Shown: in pieces, positions 39,537 to 47,752 of the stretch | Position numbering within the stretch: the first letter of the stretch is position 1 | Layout: every line of letters begins with the position of its first letter | NCBI RefSeq assembly: GCF_018336935.1 | Contig: NZ_CP068771.1 | Location: forward strand, 868,001-932,000 | Direction: 5' to 3' | Length of the DNA: 64,000 nucleotides | Origin: Serratia plymuthica | GTDB lineage: Bacteria > Pseudomonadota > Gammaproteobacteria > Enterobacterales > Enterobacteriaceae | Made by a program: the position numbers and the translations under genes | The notes under the pieces: model-generated | The model's database searches: none | What the model was told of the DNA's origin: nothing | The model's input: only the letters and a program-made list of their open reading frames with translations

Positions 39537-40841
39537 ATGAAATTTCCTGGTAAACGTAAGTCCAAACACTATTTTCCGGTGAACGCCCGCGATCCGCTCT
39601 TGCAGCAGGTTCAGCCTGAAAATGAAGTCAGCACCTCTTATATCGTCGGCATCGACCAGACGCTGGTGGATATCGAAGCAAAAGTGGATGATGCGTTTAT
39701 CCAGCGCTACGGCCTGAGCCTGGGGCATTCCCTGGTGATTGAGGATGACGTCGCCGAGGCACTGTATCAGGAGCTAAGCGAAAACAATCAGATCGACCAT
39801 CAGTTCGCCGGCGGCACCATCGGCAATACCCTGCACAACTATTCGGTGCTGGCGGATGACCGTTCGGTCCTGCTCGGCGTCATGTGCAGCAACATCAAAA
39901 TCGGCAGCTACGCCTACCGTTATCTGTGCAATACCTCCAGCCGCACCGATCTTAACCACCTGCAGGCGGTTGACGGCGCTATTGGCCGCTGCTTTACGTT
40001 GATCACCGAAAGCGGCGAACGCACTTTCGCCATCAGCCCCGGACAGATGAACCAACTGCGGCCGGAGAGCGTGCCGGAAGAGGTGATCGCAGGCGCTTCT
40101 GCGCTGGTGCTGACGTCGTATCTGGTGCGCTGCAAGGAGGGGGAGCCGATGCCGGCCGCTACCATGCAGGCGATCGAGTTCGCCAAGAAACACGATGTGC
40201 CGGTGGTGCTGACGCTGGGCACCAAGTATGTGATTGCCGATAACCCGCAGTGGTGGCGCGACTTCCTGAAGCAACACGTGTCGATTCTGGCGATGAACGA
40301 AGACGAAGCGTTGGAACTGACCGGGCTGAGCGATCCGCTCACCGCCTCGGACATGGCGCTCGAATGGGTGGATCTGGTGCTGTGCACCGCCGGGCCAAAC
40401 GGCCTGTATATGGCGGGCTACACTGAAGAGGCCAACAAGCGGGAAACCCAGCATCCGCTGTTGCCGGGGCATATCGCCGAATTCAACCGTTATGAGTTCA
40501 GCCGCGCCATGCGTCGTGAAAGCTGTGAGAACCCGTTCCGCATCTATTCGCATATCGCGCCGTACATGGGCGGGCCGGAGAAAATCATGAACACCAACGG
40601 CGCCGGCGACGGCGCGCTGTCGGCGTTGTTGCATGATATCGCCGCCAACGGTTTTCACCGCAATAACGTGCCGAACTCCAGCAAGCACGTGCGCAGCTAC
40701 CTGACTTACTCCTCGTTGGCGCAGGTATGCAAATACGCCAACCGCGTCAGCTATCAGGTGCTGAACCAGCATTCACCGCGCCTGACGCGTGGCCTGCCGG
40801 AACGGGAAGACAGCCTGGAAGAGTCTTACTGGGAACGGTAA
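39537..40841 (+). CDS. gsk: Inosine-guanosine kinase Gsk
   Basis: PfkB/ribokinase-family enzyme of 434 residues (E. coli 434) that phosphorylates guanosine and inosine with ATP. The anion-hole motif NTNGAGDGALSALLHDIA (about 352-369) contains the catalytic Asp; N-terminal GGTIGNTLHNYSVL and VGIDQTLVDIEAKV are family hallmarks. Purine salvage enzyme. Ends before a bidirectional terminator with ybaL. Confidence 0.95.
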   Translation: MKFPGKRKSKHYFPVNARDPLLQQVQPENEVSTSYIVGIDQTLVDIEAKVDDAFIQRYGLSLGHSLVIEDDVAEALYQELSENNQIDHQFAGGTIGNTLHNYSVLADDRSVLLGVMCSNIKIGSYAYRYLCNTSSRTDLNHLQAVDGAIGRCFTLITESGERTFAISPGQMNQLRPESVPEEVIAGASALVLTSYLVRCKEGEPMPAATMQAIEFAKKHDVPVVLTLGTKYVIADNPQWWRDFLKQHVSILAMNEDEALELTGLSDPLTASDMALEWVDLVLCTAGPNGLYMAGYTEEANKRETQHPLLPGHIAEFNRYEFSRAMRRESCENPFRIYSHIAPYMGGPEKIMNTNGAGDGALSALLHDIAANGFHRNNVPNSSKHVRSYLTYSSLAQVCKYANRVSYQVLNQHSPRLTRGLPEREDSLEESYWER

Positions 40842-40847
40842 AAAAGC

Positions 40848-40876
40848 AAAAGGTCCGGCAAGCCGGACCTTTTTTG
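40848..40876. terminator. Bidirectional terminator between gsk and ybaL
   Basis: AAAGGTCCGGC / GCCGGACCTTT with a two-base loop; six T on the plus strand and a T-rich stretch on the minus strand. Convergent genes share it. Confidence 0.88.
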
Positions 40877-40892
40877 ATCGCCGCTTTTCACG

Positions 40893-42584
40893 TCAAATCG
40901 GGCAGGTGCCCAATTTCTCTTCTTCGCTCAGCGAATCCAGCTTAAGAATATTCAACATGCTGTTGGCGATTTCCCGCTCGCCCATCACGACCTGATCGGC
41001 ACCGCGATCGGAGATATATGACACCTCGTCATCGTAATGCGCGCGGGCGATAATCTCGATGTTTGGCCGTTTGTTGCGCGCAGAGGCGACGATCTCCCCG
41101 GCTTCGTAGCCATTTGGAATGGTCAGCAGCAGCCAGCGCGCGCAGTCGAGCCGCGCCAGATCCATCACCTCCGGATTGGCGGCGTTGCCCAGCACCGTTT
41201 TGATGCCCTGTTCACGCAGCGCTTCGACCCGAGGGCGAGAGTTCTCGATCACCACCAGCGGAATGCCGGCCTCGGCCAGTTTGGCGCCCAGCAGGCTGCC
41301 GACGCGTCCATAGCCGACCAGCAGGGCGTGATTGCACATATCGAACGGGATCTGCTTTTCTTCTTCCACCGCTTCTTCCAGAATCTGGTCTTCCATGGTT
41401 TCGGCCTTGGCCAGATAACGTTCAAGCAGGGTGAACAGCAGCGGATTAAGCATGATCGACAGAATGGCGCCGGCCAGCACCAGATTGCGGCCGTGTTCCG
41501 ACATCATGCCGAGCGAGATGCCAAGGCCGGCCAAAATGAAGGCGAACTCGCCGATCTGCGCCAGGCTGGCGGAGATGGTCAGCGCGGTGCGCTTGGAGTG
41601 GCCGAACATTTTCACCAGCAGGAACGCCGCCGCCGATTTGCCGAACACGATAATCGCCAGCGTCGCCAGCACCGCCAGCGGCTCGTTGATCAGGATCATC
41701 GGATCAAACAGCATGCCGACCGAGACAAAGAACAGCACCGCAAAAGCATCGCGCAGCGGCAGCGTGTCGTGGGCTGCGCGGTGGCTCAACTCCGACTCGT
41801 TCAGCACCATGCCGGCGAAGAACGCCCCCAGAGCGAAGGAAACGTCGAACAGCTTCACGGCGCCATAGGCAATGCCGAGCGCCAGCGCCAACACCGCCAG
41901 GGTAAACAGCTCGCGGGAACCGGTGCTGGCGGTTTTTGCCAGGATCCACGGCACCAGGCGGCGGCCGACCACAATCATCAGCGCGATAAAGGCGATGACC
42001 TTGCCGATGGTGAGCGCCAGATCCATCAGCAACTGGCTGCTGCTGGCGTTGTCATTGCCCATCATGTTGCCGAAGGCAGGCAGCAGCACCAACGTCAGCA
42101 CCATCGCCAGATCTTCCACAATCAGCCAGCCGATGGCGATTTGCCCGCGCTGGCTGTCAATCAACTGGCGTTCTTCGAGTGCGCGCAGCAGTACCACGGT
42201 ACTGGCGGTGGACAGACACAGCCCGAACACCAGCCCGGAAATCAAATCCCAGCCGAGCAGCTTCGACAGCCCCATACCCAACAAGGTGGCGACGGCAATC
42301 TGCGCCACGGCGCCGGGAATGGCGATATGTTTTACTGCGAGGAGGTCTTTAAGAGAGAAATGGAGGCCAACACCGAACATCAACAAAATCACGCCAATTT
42401 CCGCCAGTTCCGGCGCCAGCGAGGTGTCGGCGACAAATCCGGGGGTAAAGGGGCCGGCGAGCACGCCTGCTGCAAGGTATCCTACCAGTGGGGAGATGCG
42501 CAGGCGATTCGCCAGCATACCGAGGAGGAAGGCGAGTACTAACCCTCCGACAATAGTGGTGATTAACGGTGTTGAATTATGCAT
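40893..42584 (-). CDS. ybaL: Cation/proton antiporter YbaL (KefBC-like, CPA2)
   Basis: Inner-membrane protein of 563 residues: about 12-13 transmembrane segments (1-385) of the CPA2 monovalent cation:proton antiporter family. It is followed by a cytoplasmic TrkA-N/RCK nucleotide-binding domain (about 415-535, VGYGRVGSLLGAKLAEAG with the Rossmann glycines). E. coli YbaL is of unknown substrate; potassium efflux is usual for relatives. Transcribed opposite to gsk and in the same direction as fsr. Confidence 0.92.
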   Translation of the reverse strand: MHNSTPLITTIVGGLVLAFLLGMLANRLRISPLVGYLAAGVLAGPFTPGFVADTSLAPELAEIGVILLMFGVGLHFSLKDLLAVKHIAIPGAVAQIAVATLLGMGLSKLLGWDLISGLVFGLCLSTASTVVLLRALEERQLIDSQRGQIAIGWLIVEDLAMVLTLVLLPAFGNMMGNDNASSSQLLMDLALTIGKVIAFIALMIVVGRRLVPWILAKTASTGSRELFTLAVLALALGIAYGAVKLFDVSFALGAFFAGMVLNESELSHRAAHDTLPLRDAFAVLFFVSVGMLFDPMILINEPLAVLATLAIIVFGKSAAAFLLVKMFGHSKRTALTISASLAQIGEFAFILAGLGISLGMMSEHGRNLVLAGAILSIMLNPLLFTLLERYLAKAETMEDQILEEAVEEEKQIPFDMCNHALLVGYGRVGSLLGAKLAEAGIPLVVIENSRPRVEALREQGIKTVLGNAANPEVMDLARLDCARWLLLTIPNGYEAGEIVASARNKRPNIEIIARAHYDDEVSYISDRGADQVVMGEREIANSMLNILKLDSLSEEEKLGTCPI

Positions 42585-42787
42585 CCAGACTCCTTCTAGC
42601 TATGCATTGCGGCAGAGGGAAAGCGCAACTAAGTTACGAAAAGATACATTTAGTTTATTGCATTTGTGCGTGCCTTGCTTAGCTAAATTTGGCTTTTTTG
42701 CGAAAAAGCAGGGGATTCCGCATTAAGCAAGCCAGTGAGGGGATTTATCAATTAATAAGTCAAATAACATTGATTTATGTTGGAGAT

Positions 42788-42818
42788 AACCCGGCTGAAT
42801 GATATTTATCAGCCGGGT
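42788..42818 (-). terminator. Possible terminator of fsr
   Basis: Arms ACCCGGCTGA and TCAGCCGGGT with a ten-base loop just past the fsr stop. The T-run on the minus strand is weak (TATCTCC). Confidence 0.5.
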
Positions 42819-42828
42819 CACAGAAGGG

Positions 42829-44049
42829 TTATTGCGAGTTATGATCCATATTAGGCAGTAGTGCGGTAATAATGCCGATCAAGGGTAAGAAAGCACAGAT
42901 TTGGTAAACCAATTCGATGCTGGTCAAATCTGCGACATAACCAAGAACTGCCGCCCCTAATCCACCCATACCAAAAGCAAAACCGAAGAATAAACCGGAA
43001 ACCATACCAACTTTCCCCGGGATCAGCTCCTGAGCGTAGACCAGAATGGCCGAAAACGCCGAGGCGAGAATTACTCCTATGATCACCGTCAAAATACCGG
43101 TCCAGTATAAAGATGCATAGGGTAAAACGAGCGTGAAAGGTGCTGCGCCGAGTATGGAGCCCCAAATAACATATTTTCGGCCTATCCTGTCTCCCAATGG
43201 CCCGCCGATAATGGTACCGGCGGCTACGGCGAACAGGAACGCAAACAGGTGTATCTGAGCATTCTGAACCGAAACGCCGAACTTATGTATCAGATAAAAT
43301 GTGTAATAGCTGCTGATGCTGGCCAAATAGAAATATTTGGAGAATATCAGCACCAGCAGGATGCCGAGTGCGTAGGTGACGGTACGTTTTGGCAGCGGTT
43401 GCCGCGCAGCGGCGGCTTTAGGCAAGCCTTTTGTCGCCCGCTGCTGTTGCTGATACCACTTGCTGACCTGCAACAGCACCACGATAGCCAGCAGTGCCGC
43501 CAGCGAGAACCAGGCGACGTTGCCCTTACCGTAAGGCGCGATAATCAATGCCGCCAACAGGGGGCCGAGCGAACTGCCAAAGTTGCCGCCGACCTGGAAC
43601 AGCGACTGCGCCAGGCCATGCCGGCCGCCGGAAGCCATGCGCGCTACGCGGGACGATTCCGGATGGAAGACCGAAGAGCCGGTACCGACCAGCGCCGCGG
43701 CCAGCAACACCAGCGGGAAGGTATTGGCTACCGACAGCAACAGCAGGCCACACAGGGTAAAACCCATGCCGATTGGCAGCGAATAAGGCTGCGGGTGTTT
43801 ATCGGTGAAGTGGCCGATCAGCGGCTGCAACAATGAAGCGGTTAATTGGTAGGTTAGGGTAATCATGCCGATCTGCACGAAGCTGAGATTGAAATCGGCC
43901 TGCAGGATCGGGTAAATCGCCAGGATCAGCGACTGAATCATGTCGTTCAGCAGGTGGGATACGCTGATGGCGCCGAGGATCGAGAAAGCGGTGCCTTTAA
44001 CCGCGCCGCCCTTGGCCGGCGGCATGGCGGTTTCGCTACGGTCGGTCAT
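42829..44049 (-). CDS. fsr: MFS fosmidomycin efflux transporter Fsr
   Basis: Major facilitator of 406 residues, same length as E. coli Fsr, with twelve membrane helices (GAISVSHLLNDMIQSLILAIYP at the N-terminus; PLIGHFTDKHPQP in loop 2-3; GGPLGDRIGRKYVIWG in loop 8-9). It exports fosmidomycin in E. coli. Single gene between ybaL and ushA. Confidence 0.94.
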   Translation of the reverse strand: MTDRSETAMPPAKGGAVKGTAFSILGAISVSHLLNDMIQSLILAIYPILQADFNLSFVQIGMITLTYQLTASLLQPLIGHFTDKHPQPYSLPIGMGFTLCGLLLLSVANTFPLVLLAAALVGTGSSVFHPESSRVARMASGGRHGLAQSLFQVGGNFGSSLGPLLAALIIAPYGKGNVAWFSLAALLAIVVLLQVSKWYQQQQRATKGLPKAAAARQPLPKRTVTYALGILLVLIFSKYFYLASISSYYTFYLIHKFGVSVQNAQIHLFAFLFAVAAGTIIGGPLGDRIGRKYVIWGSILGAAPFTLVLPYASLYWTGILTVIIGVILASAFSAILVYAQELIPGKVGMVSGLFFGFAFGMGGLGAAVLGYVADLTSIELVYQICAFLPLIGIITALLPNMDHNSQ

Positions 44050-44231
44050 TTTATTGTTAGCCTGGTAAGTTTTAGGGTTCAGAGCAGATTATCTTAGGTA
44101 AGTTGTTCAATTTTTACCACACTCGACATAATTTGACGTATATCGCAAAAATTTGAAATCACTTGTCTTTATTTCGCGCTACAATTTGGGCCACCTCAAA
44201 AAACAGTTCATTTTCATCATGGAGAGCCGCC

Positions 44232-45884
44232 ATGCGTTTTTCGTTAAAAACCACCGCATGCGCCTTGGCCGTGTCCCTGACTTTCCTGTCGGGAGCCGCC
44301 AGCGCCTGGGAAAAGGATAAGACCTACGAGATCACCATCCTGCATACCAACGATCACCACGGCCATTTCTGGCAGAACGATCACGGTGAGTACGGCCTTG
44401 GCGCGCAGAAAACCCTGGTGGACGGCATTCGCCAGGAAGTGGCGGCCAAGGGCGGCAGCCTGCTGCTGTTGTCCGGCGGCGATATCAATACCGGCGTGCC
44501 GGAGTCTGATCTGCAGGATGCCGAACCGGATTTTCGCGGTATGAACCTGGTGGGTTACGATGCGATGGCGATCGGCAACCATGAGTTCGACAACCCGCTC
44601 AGCGTGCTGCGTCAGCAGGAGAAATGGGCGACCTTCCCGCTGCTGTCGGCCAATATCTATCAGAAAAGCACCCAACAGCGCCTGTTCAAACCTTACGCCT
44701 TATTCGACAAACAGGGCATCAAGATTGCGGTTATCGGCCTGACCACCGACGACACCGCCAAGATCGGCAACCCGGAATACTTCACCGATATCGAGTTCCG
44801 CGTGCCGGCGCAGGAGGCGAAACAAGTCGTTGAGCAACTGCGCAAGGATGAAAAACCGGACGTGATCATCGCCGCCACTCACATGGGCCATTACGATGAC
44901 GGCAACCACGGCTCCAACGCGCCGGGCGACGTCGAGATGGCGCGCAGCCTGCCGGCGGGTTACCTGGATATGATCGTCGGCGGCCACTCGCAGGATCCGG
45001 TCTGTATGGCCGGGGAAAACCACAAACAGGTGGATTACGTGCCGGGTACCCCGTGCTCGCCGGATCGTCAAAACGGCACCTGGATCGTGCAGGCGCACGA
45101 GTGGGGCAAATACGTCGGCCGCGCCGATTTCCAGTTCCGCAATGGCGAGCTGAAGCTGGTGCATTATCAACTGATCCCGGTCAACCTGAAGAAAAAGGTG
45201 GAAAAAGCCGACGGCACCAGCGAGCGGGTATATTACACCCAGAAAATTCAGGAAGATCCTTCCATGATGAAACTGCTGACGCCATTCCAGGACAAGGGCA
45301 AGGCGCAGCTTGACGTTAAAATCGGCAGCGTGAACGGCAAGCTGGAGGGCGATCGCAGCAAGGTGCGCTTCGTTCAGACCAACCTGTCGCGCGTACTGCT
45401 GGCGGCGCAAATGGAACGTGTCGAAGCCGATTTTGCGGTGATGAGCGGCGGCGGGGTGCGTGATTCGATCGAGTCCGGCGACATTACCTATAAAAACGTG
45501 CTCAAGGTGCAGCCGTTCGGCAACACGTTGGTCTATGCCGAGATGAAAGGCAGCGAGGTAGAAAAATACCTGGCGGTGGTGGCTAACATGAAGGTGGATT
45601 CCGGCGCTTATGCGCAGTTTGCCAACGTCAGCCTGATGGCGGACGGCAAGGGCGTCAGCAACGTGAAGATCAAGGGCGAGCCATTGCAGGCAGACAAAAC
45701 CTACCGTATGGCGACGCTGAACTTCAATGCGTTGGGCGGCGACGGCTATCCGAAGCTGGATACCCTGCCAGGCTACGTCAACACCGGCTTTATCGATGCC
45801 GAAGTGCTGAAACAGTATATCGAGAAGCACTCTCCGTTGGATGCGGCGGCCTATGAGCCGAAGGGCGAGATTGTTTATCAGTAA
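44232..45884 (+). CDS. ushA: UDP-sugar hydrolase / 5'-nucleotidase UshA
   Basis: Periplasmic bifunctional enzyme, 550 residues (same as E. coli). Signal peptide ends ASA before WEKDK. Dimetal site motifs ILHTNDHHGHF, GGDINTG, GNHEFDNP, ATHMGHY and GGHSQDP are all intact. The C-terminal substrate domain contains NFNALGGDGYPKL. It hydrolyses UDP-glucose and nucleotides for salvage. ATG at 44232 is the one giving a full signal peptide. Confidence 0.97.
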   Translation: MRFSLKTTACALAVSLTFLSGAASAWEKDKTYEITILHTNDHHGHFWQNDHGEYGLGAQKTLVDGIRQEVAAKGGSLLLLSGGDINTGVPESDLQDAEPDFRGMNLVGYDAMAIGNHEFDNPLSVLRQQEKWATFPLLSANIYQKSTQQRLFKPYALFDKQGIKIAVIGLTTDDTAKIGNPEYFTDIEFRVPAQEAKQVVEQLRKDEKPDVIIAATHMGHYDDGNHGSNAPGDVEMARSLPAGYLDMIVGGHSQDPVCMAGENHKQVDYVPGTPCSPDRQNGTWIVQAHEWGKYVGRADFQFRNGELKLVHYQLIPVNLKKKVEKADGTSERVYYTQKIQEDPSMMKLLTPFQDKGKAQLDVKIGSVNGKLEGDRSKVRFVQTNLSRVLLAAQMERVEADFAVMSGGGVRDSIESGDITYKNVLKVQPFGNTLVYAEMKGSEVEKYLAVVANMKVDSGAYAQFANVSLMADGKGVSNVKIKGEPLQADKTYRMATLNFNALGGDGYPKLDTLPGYVNTGFIDAEVLKQYIEKHSPLDAAAYEPKGEIVYQ

Positions 45885-45890
45885 GCTTTC

Positions 45891-46038
45891 ACCCGCCATA
45901 CCTGACGTTGTCTCTGCGTTGGCGGCGTCCGCTCACCCCAGTCTCATAGCCATCTATGCTGCTGGGGATTATGAGCCTCATCCTTGAGGCTCACCCTACG
46001 GCCTTGCCGTCTCGATACAACGTCAATTATTTAGGGTA
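45891..46038. repeat. ERIC-type repeat, copy 5, after ushA
   Basis: About 150 bases with the left end CGCCATACCTGACG and right end AACGTCAATTATTTAGGGTA. The centre differs from the others (CTCATAGCCATCTATG... GAGGCTCACCC), as though an internal segment was duplicated or inserted. Confidence 0.72.
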
Positions 46039-46071
46039 AAAGGGGTCGCTGGGGGCCGATGCCCCCGCCAT

Positions 46072-46551
46072 TTAATCGCGCTTGGCGATATCGGCGAAGC
46101 TGCCGGCCAGCAGGCGGCATAAATCGCCGGCGGCCAGTTCGATATCCAGCCCGCGTTTGCCGCCGGAGACGTAAATGGTGGCGAACTGCTGCGCCGGGCT
46201 GTCGATCACCGTCGGCAACCGCTTTTTCTGCCCCAGCGGGCTAATGCCGCCGACCAGATAACCGGTCACGCGTTGTGCCAGTTGCGGATCGGCCATTTCC
46301 GCTTTCTTTGCGCCCAGGGCGCGGGCGACCTTTTTCAGATCCAACTGGGTCGCGACCGGCGTTACCGCCACCGCCAGCTGTTTGGCATCGCCGTTCAGCG
46401 CCACCAGCAGCGTTTTATAGACGCGATCGGCATCGAGCCCAAGTTTCTGTACCGCTTCATCGCCGAAGTGGGTTTCTGCACTGTCGTGATGATAGGGATG
46501 AAGGGTAAACGCGATTTTTTGTTTCTCAAGCAGGATCACTGCGGGCGTCAT
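46072..46551 (-). CDS. ybaK: Cys-tRNA(Pro)/Cys-tRNA(Cys) deacylase YbaK
   Basis: Trans-editing enzyme of 159 residues (E. coli 159). Removes cysteine from mischarged tRNA-Pro. The YbaK/ProX-type fold motif with the catalytic Lys (KTLLVALNG, about 46-54) and [14 protein letters not shown] (about 95-107) is present. Single gene in front of the chiX sRNA. Confidence 0.95.
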   Translation of the reverse strand: MTPAVILLEKQKIAFTLHPYHHDSAETHFGDEAVQKLGLDADRVYKTLLVALNGDAKQLAVAVTPVATQLDLKKVARALGAKKAEMADPQLAQRVTGYLVGGISPLGQKKRLPTVIDSPAQQFATIYVSGGKRGLDIELAAGDLCRLLAGSFADIAKRD

Positions 46552-46703
46552 ACTGTTTTCCTATTTCCCCTTTGCACGGGAAGTTGCAACGCGAAGCAAC
46601 AAAATTACAAAAATCTAACGGTGGCAGCAACCTGAGCCGCTGTTACATAAAGCGGGTTGCCAAGGTGTTCACTGGGTTGCTACCCTGTCTATTGTAACCG
46701 TTA

Positions 46704-46781
46704 ACACGGTTGCTATGCGTATAACTAAAATACAAGAAATTCCTCTTTGACTGGCCAGTAGCGATATTGGCCACTTTTTTT
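46704..46781 (+). ncRNA. chiX: Small regulatory RNA ChiX (MicM/SroB)
   Basis: Between ybaK and ybaP, exactly as in E. coli. The 3' half (GAAATTCCTCTTTGACTGGCC, then GTAGCGATATTGGCCAC and seven T) matches ChiX. Its seed with UCCUCUUUGAC pairs chitoporin and chitobiose leader mRNAs. The 5' half is diverged. The intrinsic terminator stem TGGCCA/TGGCCA runs on the plus strand while both flanking genes are on the minus strand, confirming an independent plus-strand transcript. It needs Hfq in relatives. Confidence 0.9.
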
Positions 46782-47583
46782 ACTGCGCCTGAAGCATCGC
46801 CGGCAGATTATCTTCGCCGTACAGATGCAGCGCGCCCACCGCCACCACGTAGTTGCCGGCCGGCAACGCCTCCAGTTTCTGCCGCCAGTCCCGGTTGCGC
46901 CGATGCATCAGCACGTCGTACAGATCGGCGCTGAAGGTGGCGGGCAGGGTTTCCAGTGCGCCATTGGGTTTCGCGTCAAGCCACCAGCTGACCATGGTTT
47001 GCAGCAGCCGCGCGTTGGTGTGCCAGTGCTCCAGCGTATCGCGCAGCAGCGCCATGCCGCCTTCCGGCAATTGTTCCAGCATCGCCATCTGCTGTTCCGC
47101 GCCTTCCAGCTCAATCACCTTTTTGTGTTGTTGCCGGGCGGCCTGCAACAGTTGGTAGTCCACGCCGTACTCGGCGCGCAGCCCCAGCCGCTGAGCCTGG
47201 CGCGCCTGCATCGTCAGCGCCACCTGCCAGCCGGGTAGGGTCGAGAACGCCTCGGCGTCGGCGCCCAATTCCTGGCACAGGGTCAACAACTGCTGAAACT
47301 CGTTCTCGGAAAGGCGCTCCGCCAGCTCGGGTTGTGCGTCAGCGCGGTCAAACGGCGAAGCGGAACCGGTGATATCGGCCTCAACAATCAGGGCGTCAGC
47401 CTGTTTCAGGCGGGTAGCCAGCGTGGCCGGCAGCGGCGACATATCCACCGTACCCATATGAATGCTGCCCACCAGATGGAATTGACGATCGCCGGGCAGC
47501 CGGATATCCAGCGCCGGGTAGGCGTAGGTCATCGGAGAAATAATGCCGAGAAAGGCGGCGATGCGGCGTAATAGCTTACCCAT
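46780..47583 (-). CDS. ybaP: TraB/GumN-like family protein YbaP
   Basis: Protein of 267 residues (E. coli 264), TraB/GumN family, with the N-terminal GSIHMGTVDMSPLP and IVEAD motifs and the C-terminal VAVGALHLYGEDNLPAML, conserved His/Glu residues suggesting a hydrolase of the Tiki type. An N-terminal hydrophobic segment with AYA looks like a signal peptide. The start at 47583 matches relatives. Its stop overlaps the 3' end of chiX on the other strand. Confidence 0.88.
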   Translation of the reverse strand: MGKLLRRIAAFLGIISPMTYAYPALDIRLPGDRQFHLVGSIHMGTVDMSPLPATLATRLKQADALIVEADITGSASPFDRADAQPELAERLSENEFQQLLTLCQELGADAEAFSTLPGWQVALTMQARQAQRLGLRAEYGVDYQLLQAARQQHKKVIELEGAEQQMAMLEQLPEGGMALLRDTLEHWHTNARLLQTMVSWWLDAKPNGALETLPATFSADLYDVLMHRRNRDWRQKLEALPAGNYVVAVGALHLYGEDNLPAMLQAQ

Positions 47584-47719
47584 ACAGCGTGGCTCCTTAT
47601 TTTCCCCGCGAGCTTGCAAGCGACGGCCTGGCCCTCTGGCGGGTAACGCGGTTGTGCCATGCTAAACGCTATCCGCCGCACAAGAAAGCCTGAAGAGTGG
47701 AGGAATTATCCCAAAGGAA

Positions 47720-47746
47720 GCGGGGCGCAAGAGTTTGCGCCCCCTG
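47720..47746 (-). terminator. Possible terminator of copA
   Basis: GGGGCGCAA / TTGCGCCCC with a four-base loop, just past the copA stop; followed on the minus strand by GCTTCCTTT, a weak T-run. Confidence 0.55.
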
Positions 47747-47752
47747 TGGCAT

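Noticed and set aside
41037..42542. A 501-codon plus-strand open frame opposite ybaL
   Set aside because: It is antisense to a well-conserved antiporter gene; the product is Gln/Arg/His-rich low-complexity sequence, as expected from a shadow frame in G+C-rich DNA, without a ribosome site.
44700..45899. A 399-codon minus-strand open frame opposite ushA
   Set aside because: Mirror of the ushA coding bias; no recognisable motifs.
46552..46779. Unexplained plus-strand terminator in a gap between two minus-strand genes
   Set aside because: Explained by the chiX sRNA gene; listed as a feature instead of a new element.
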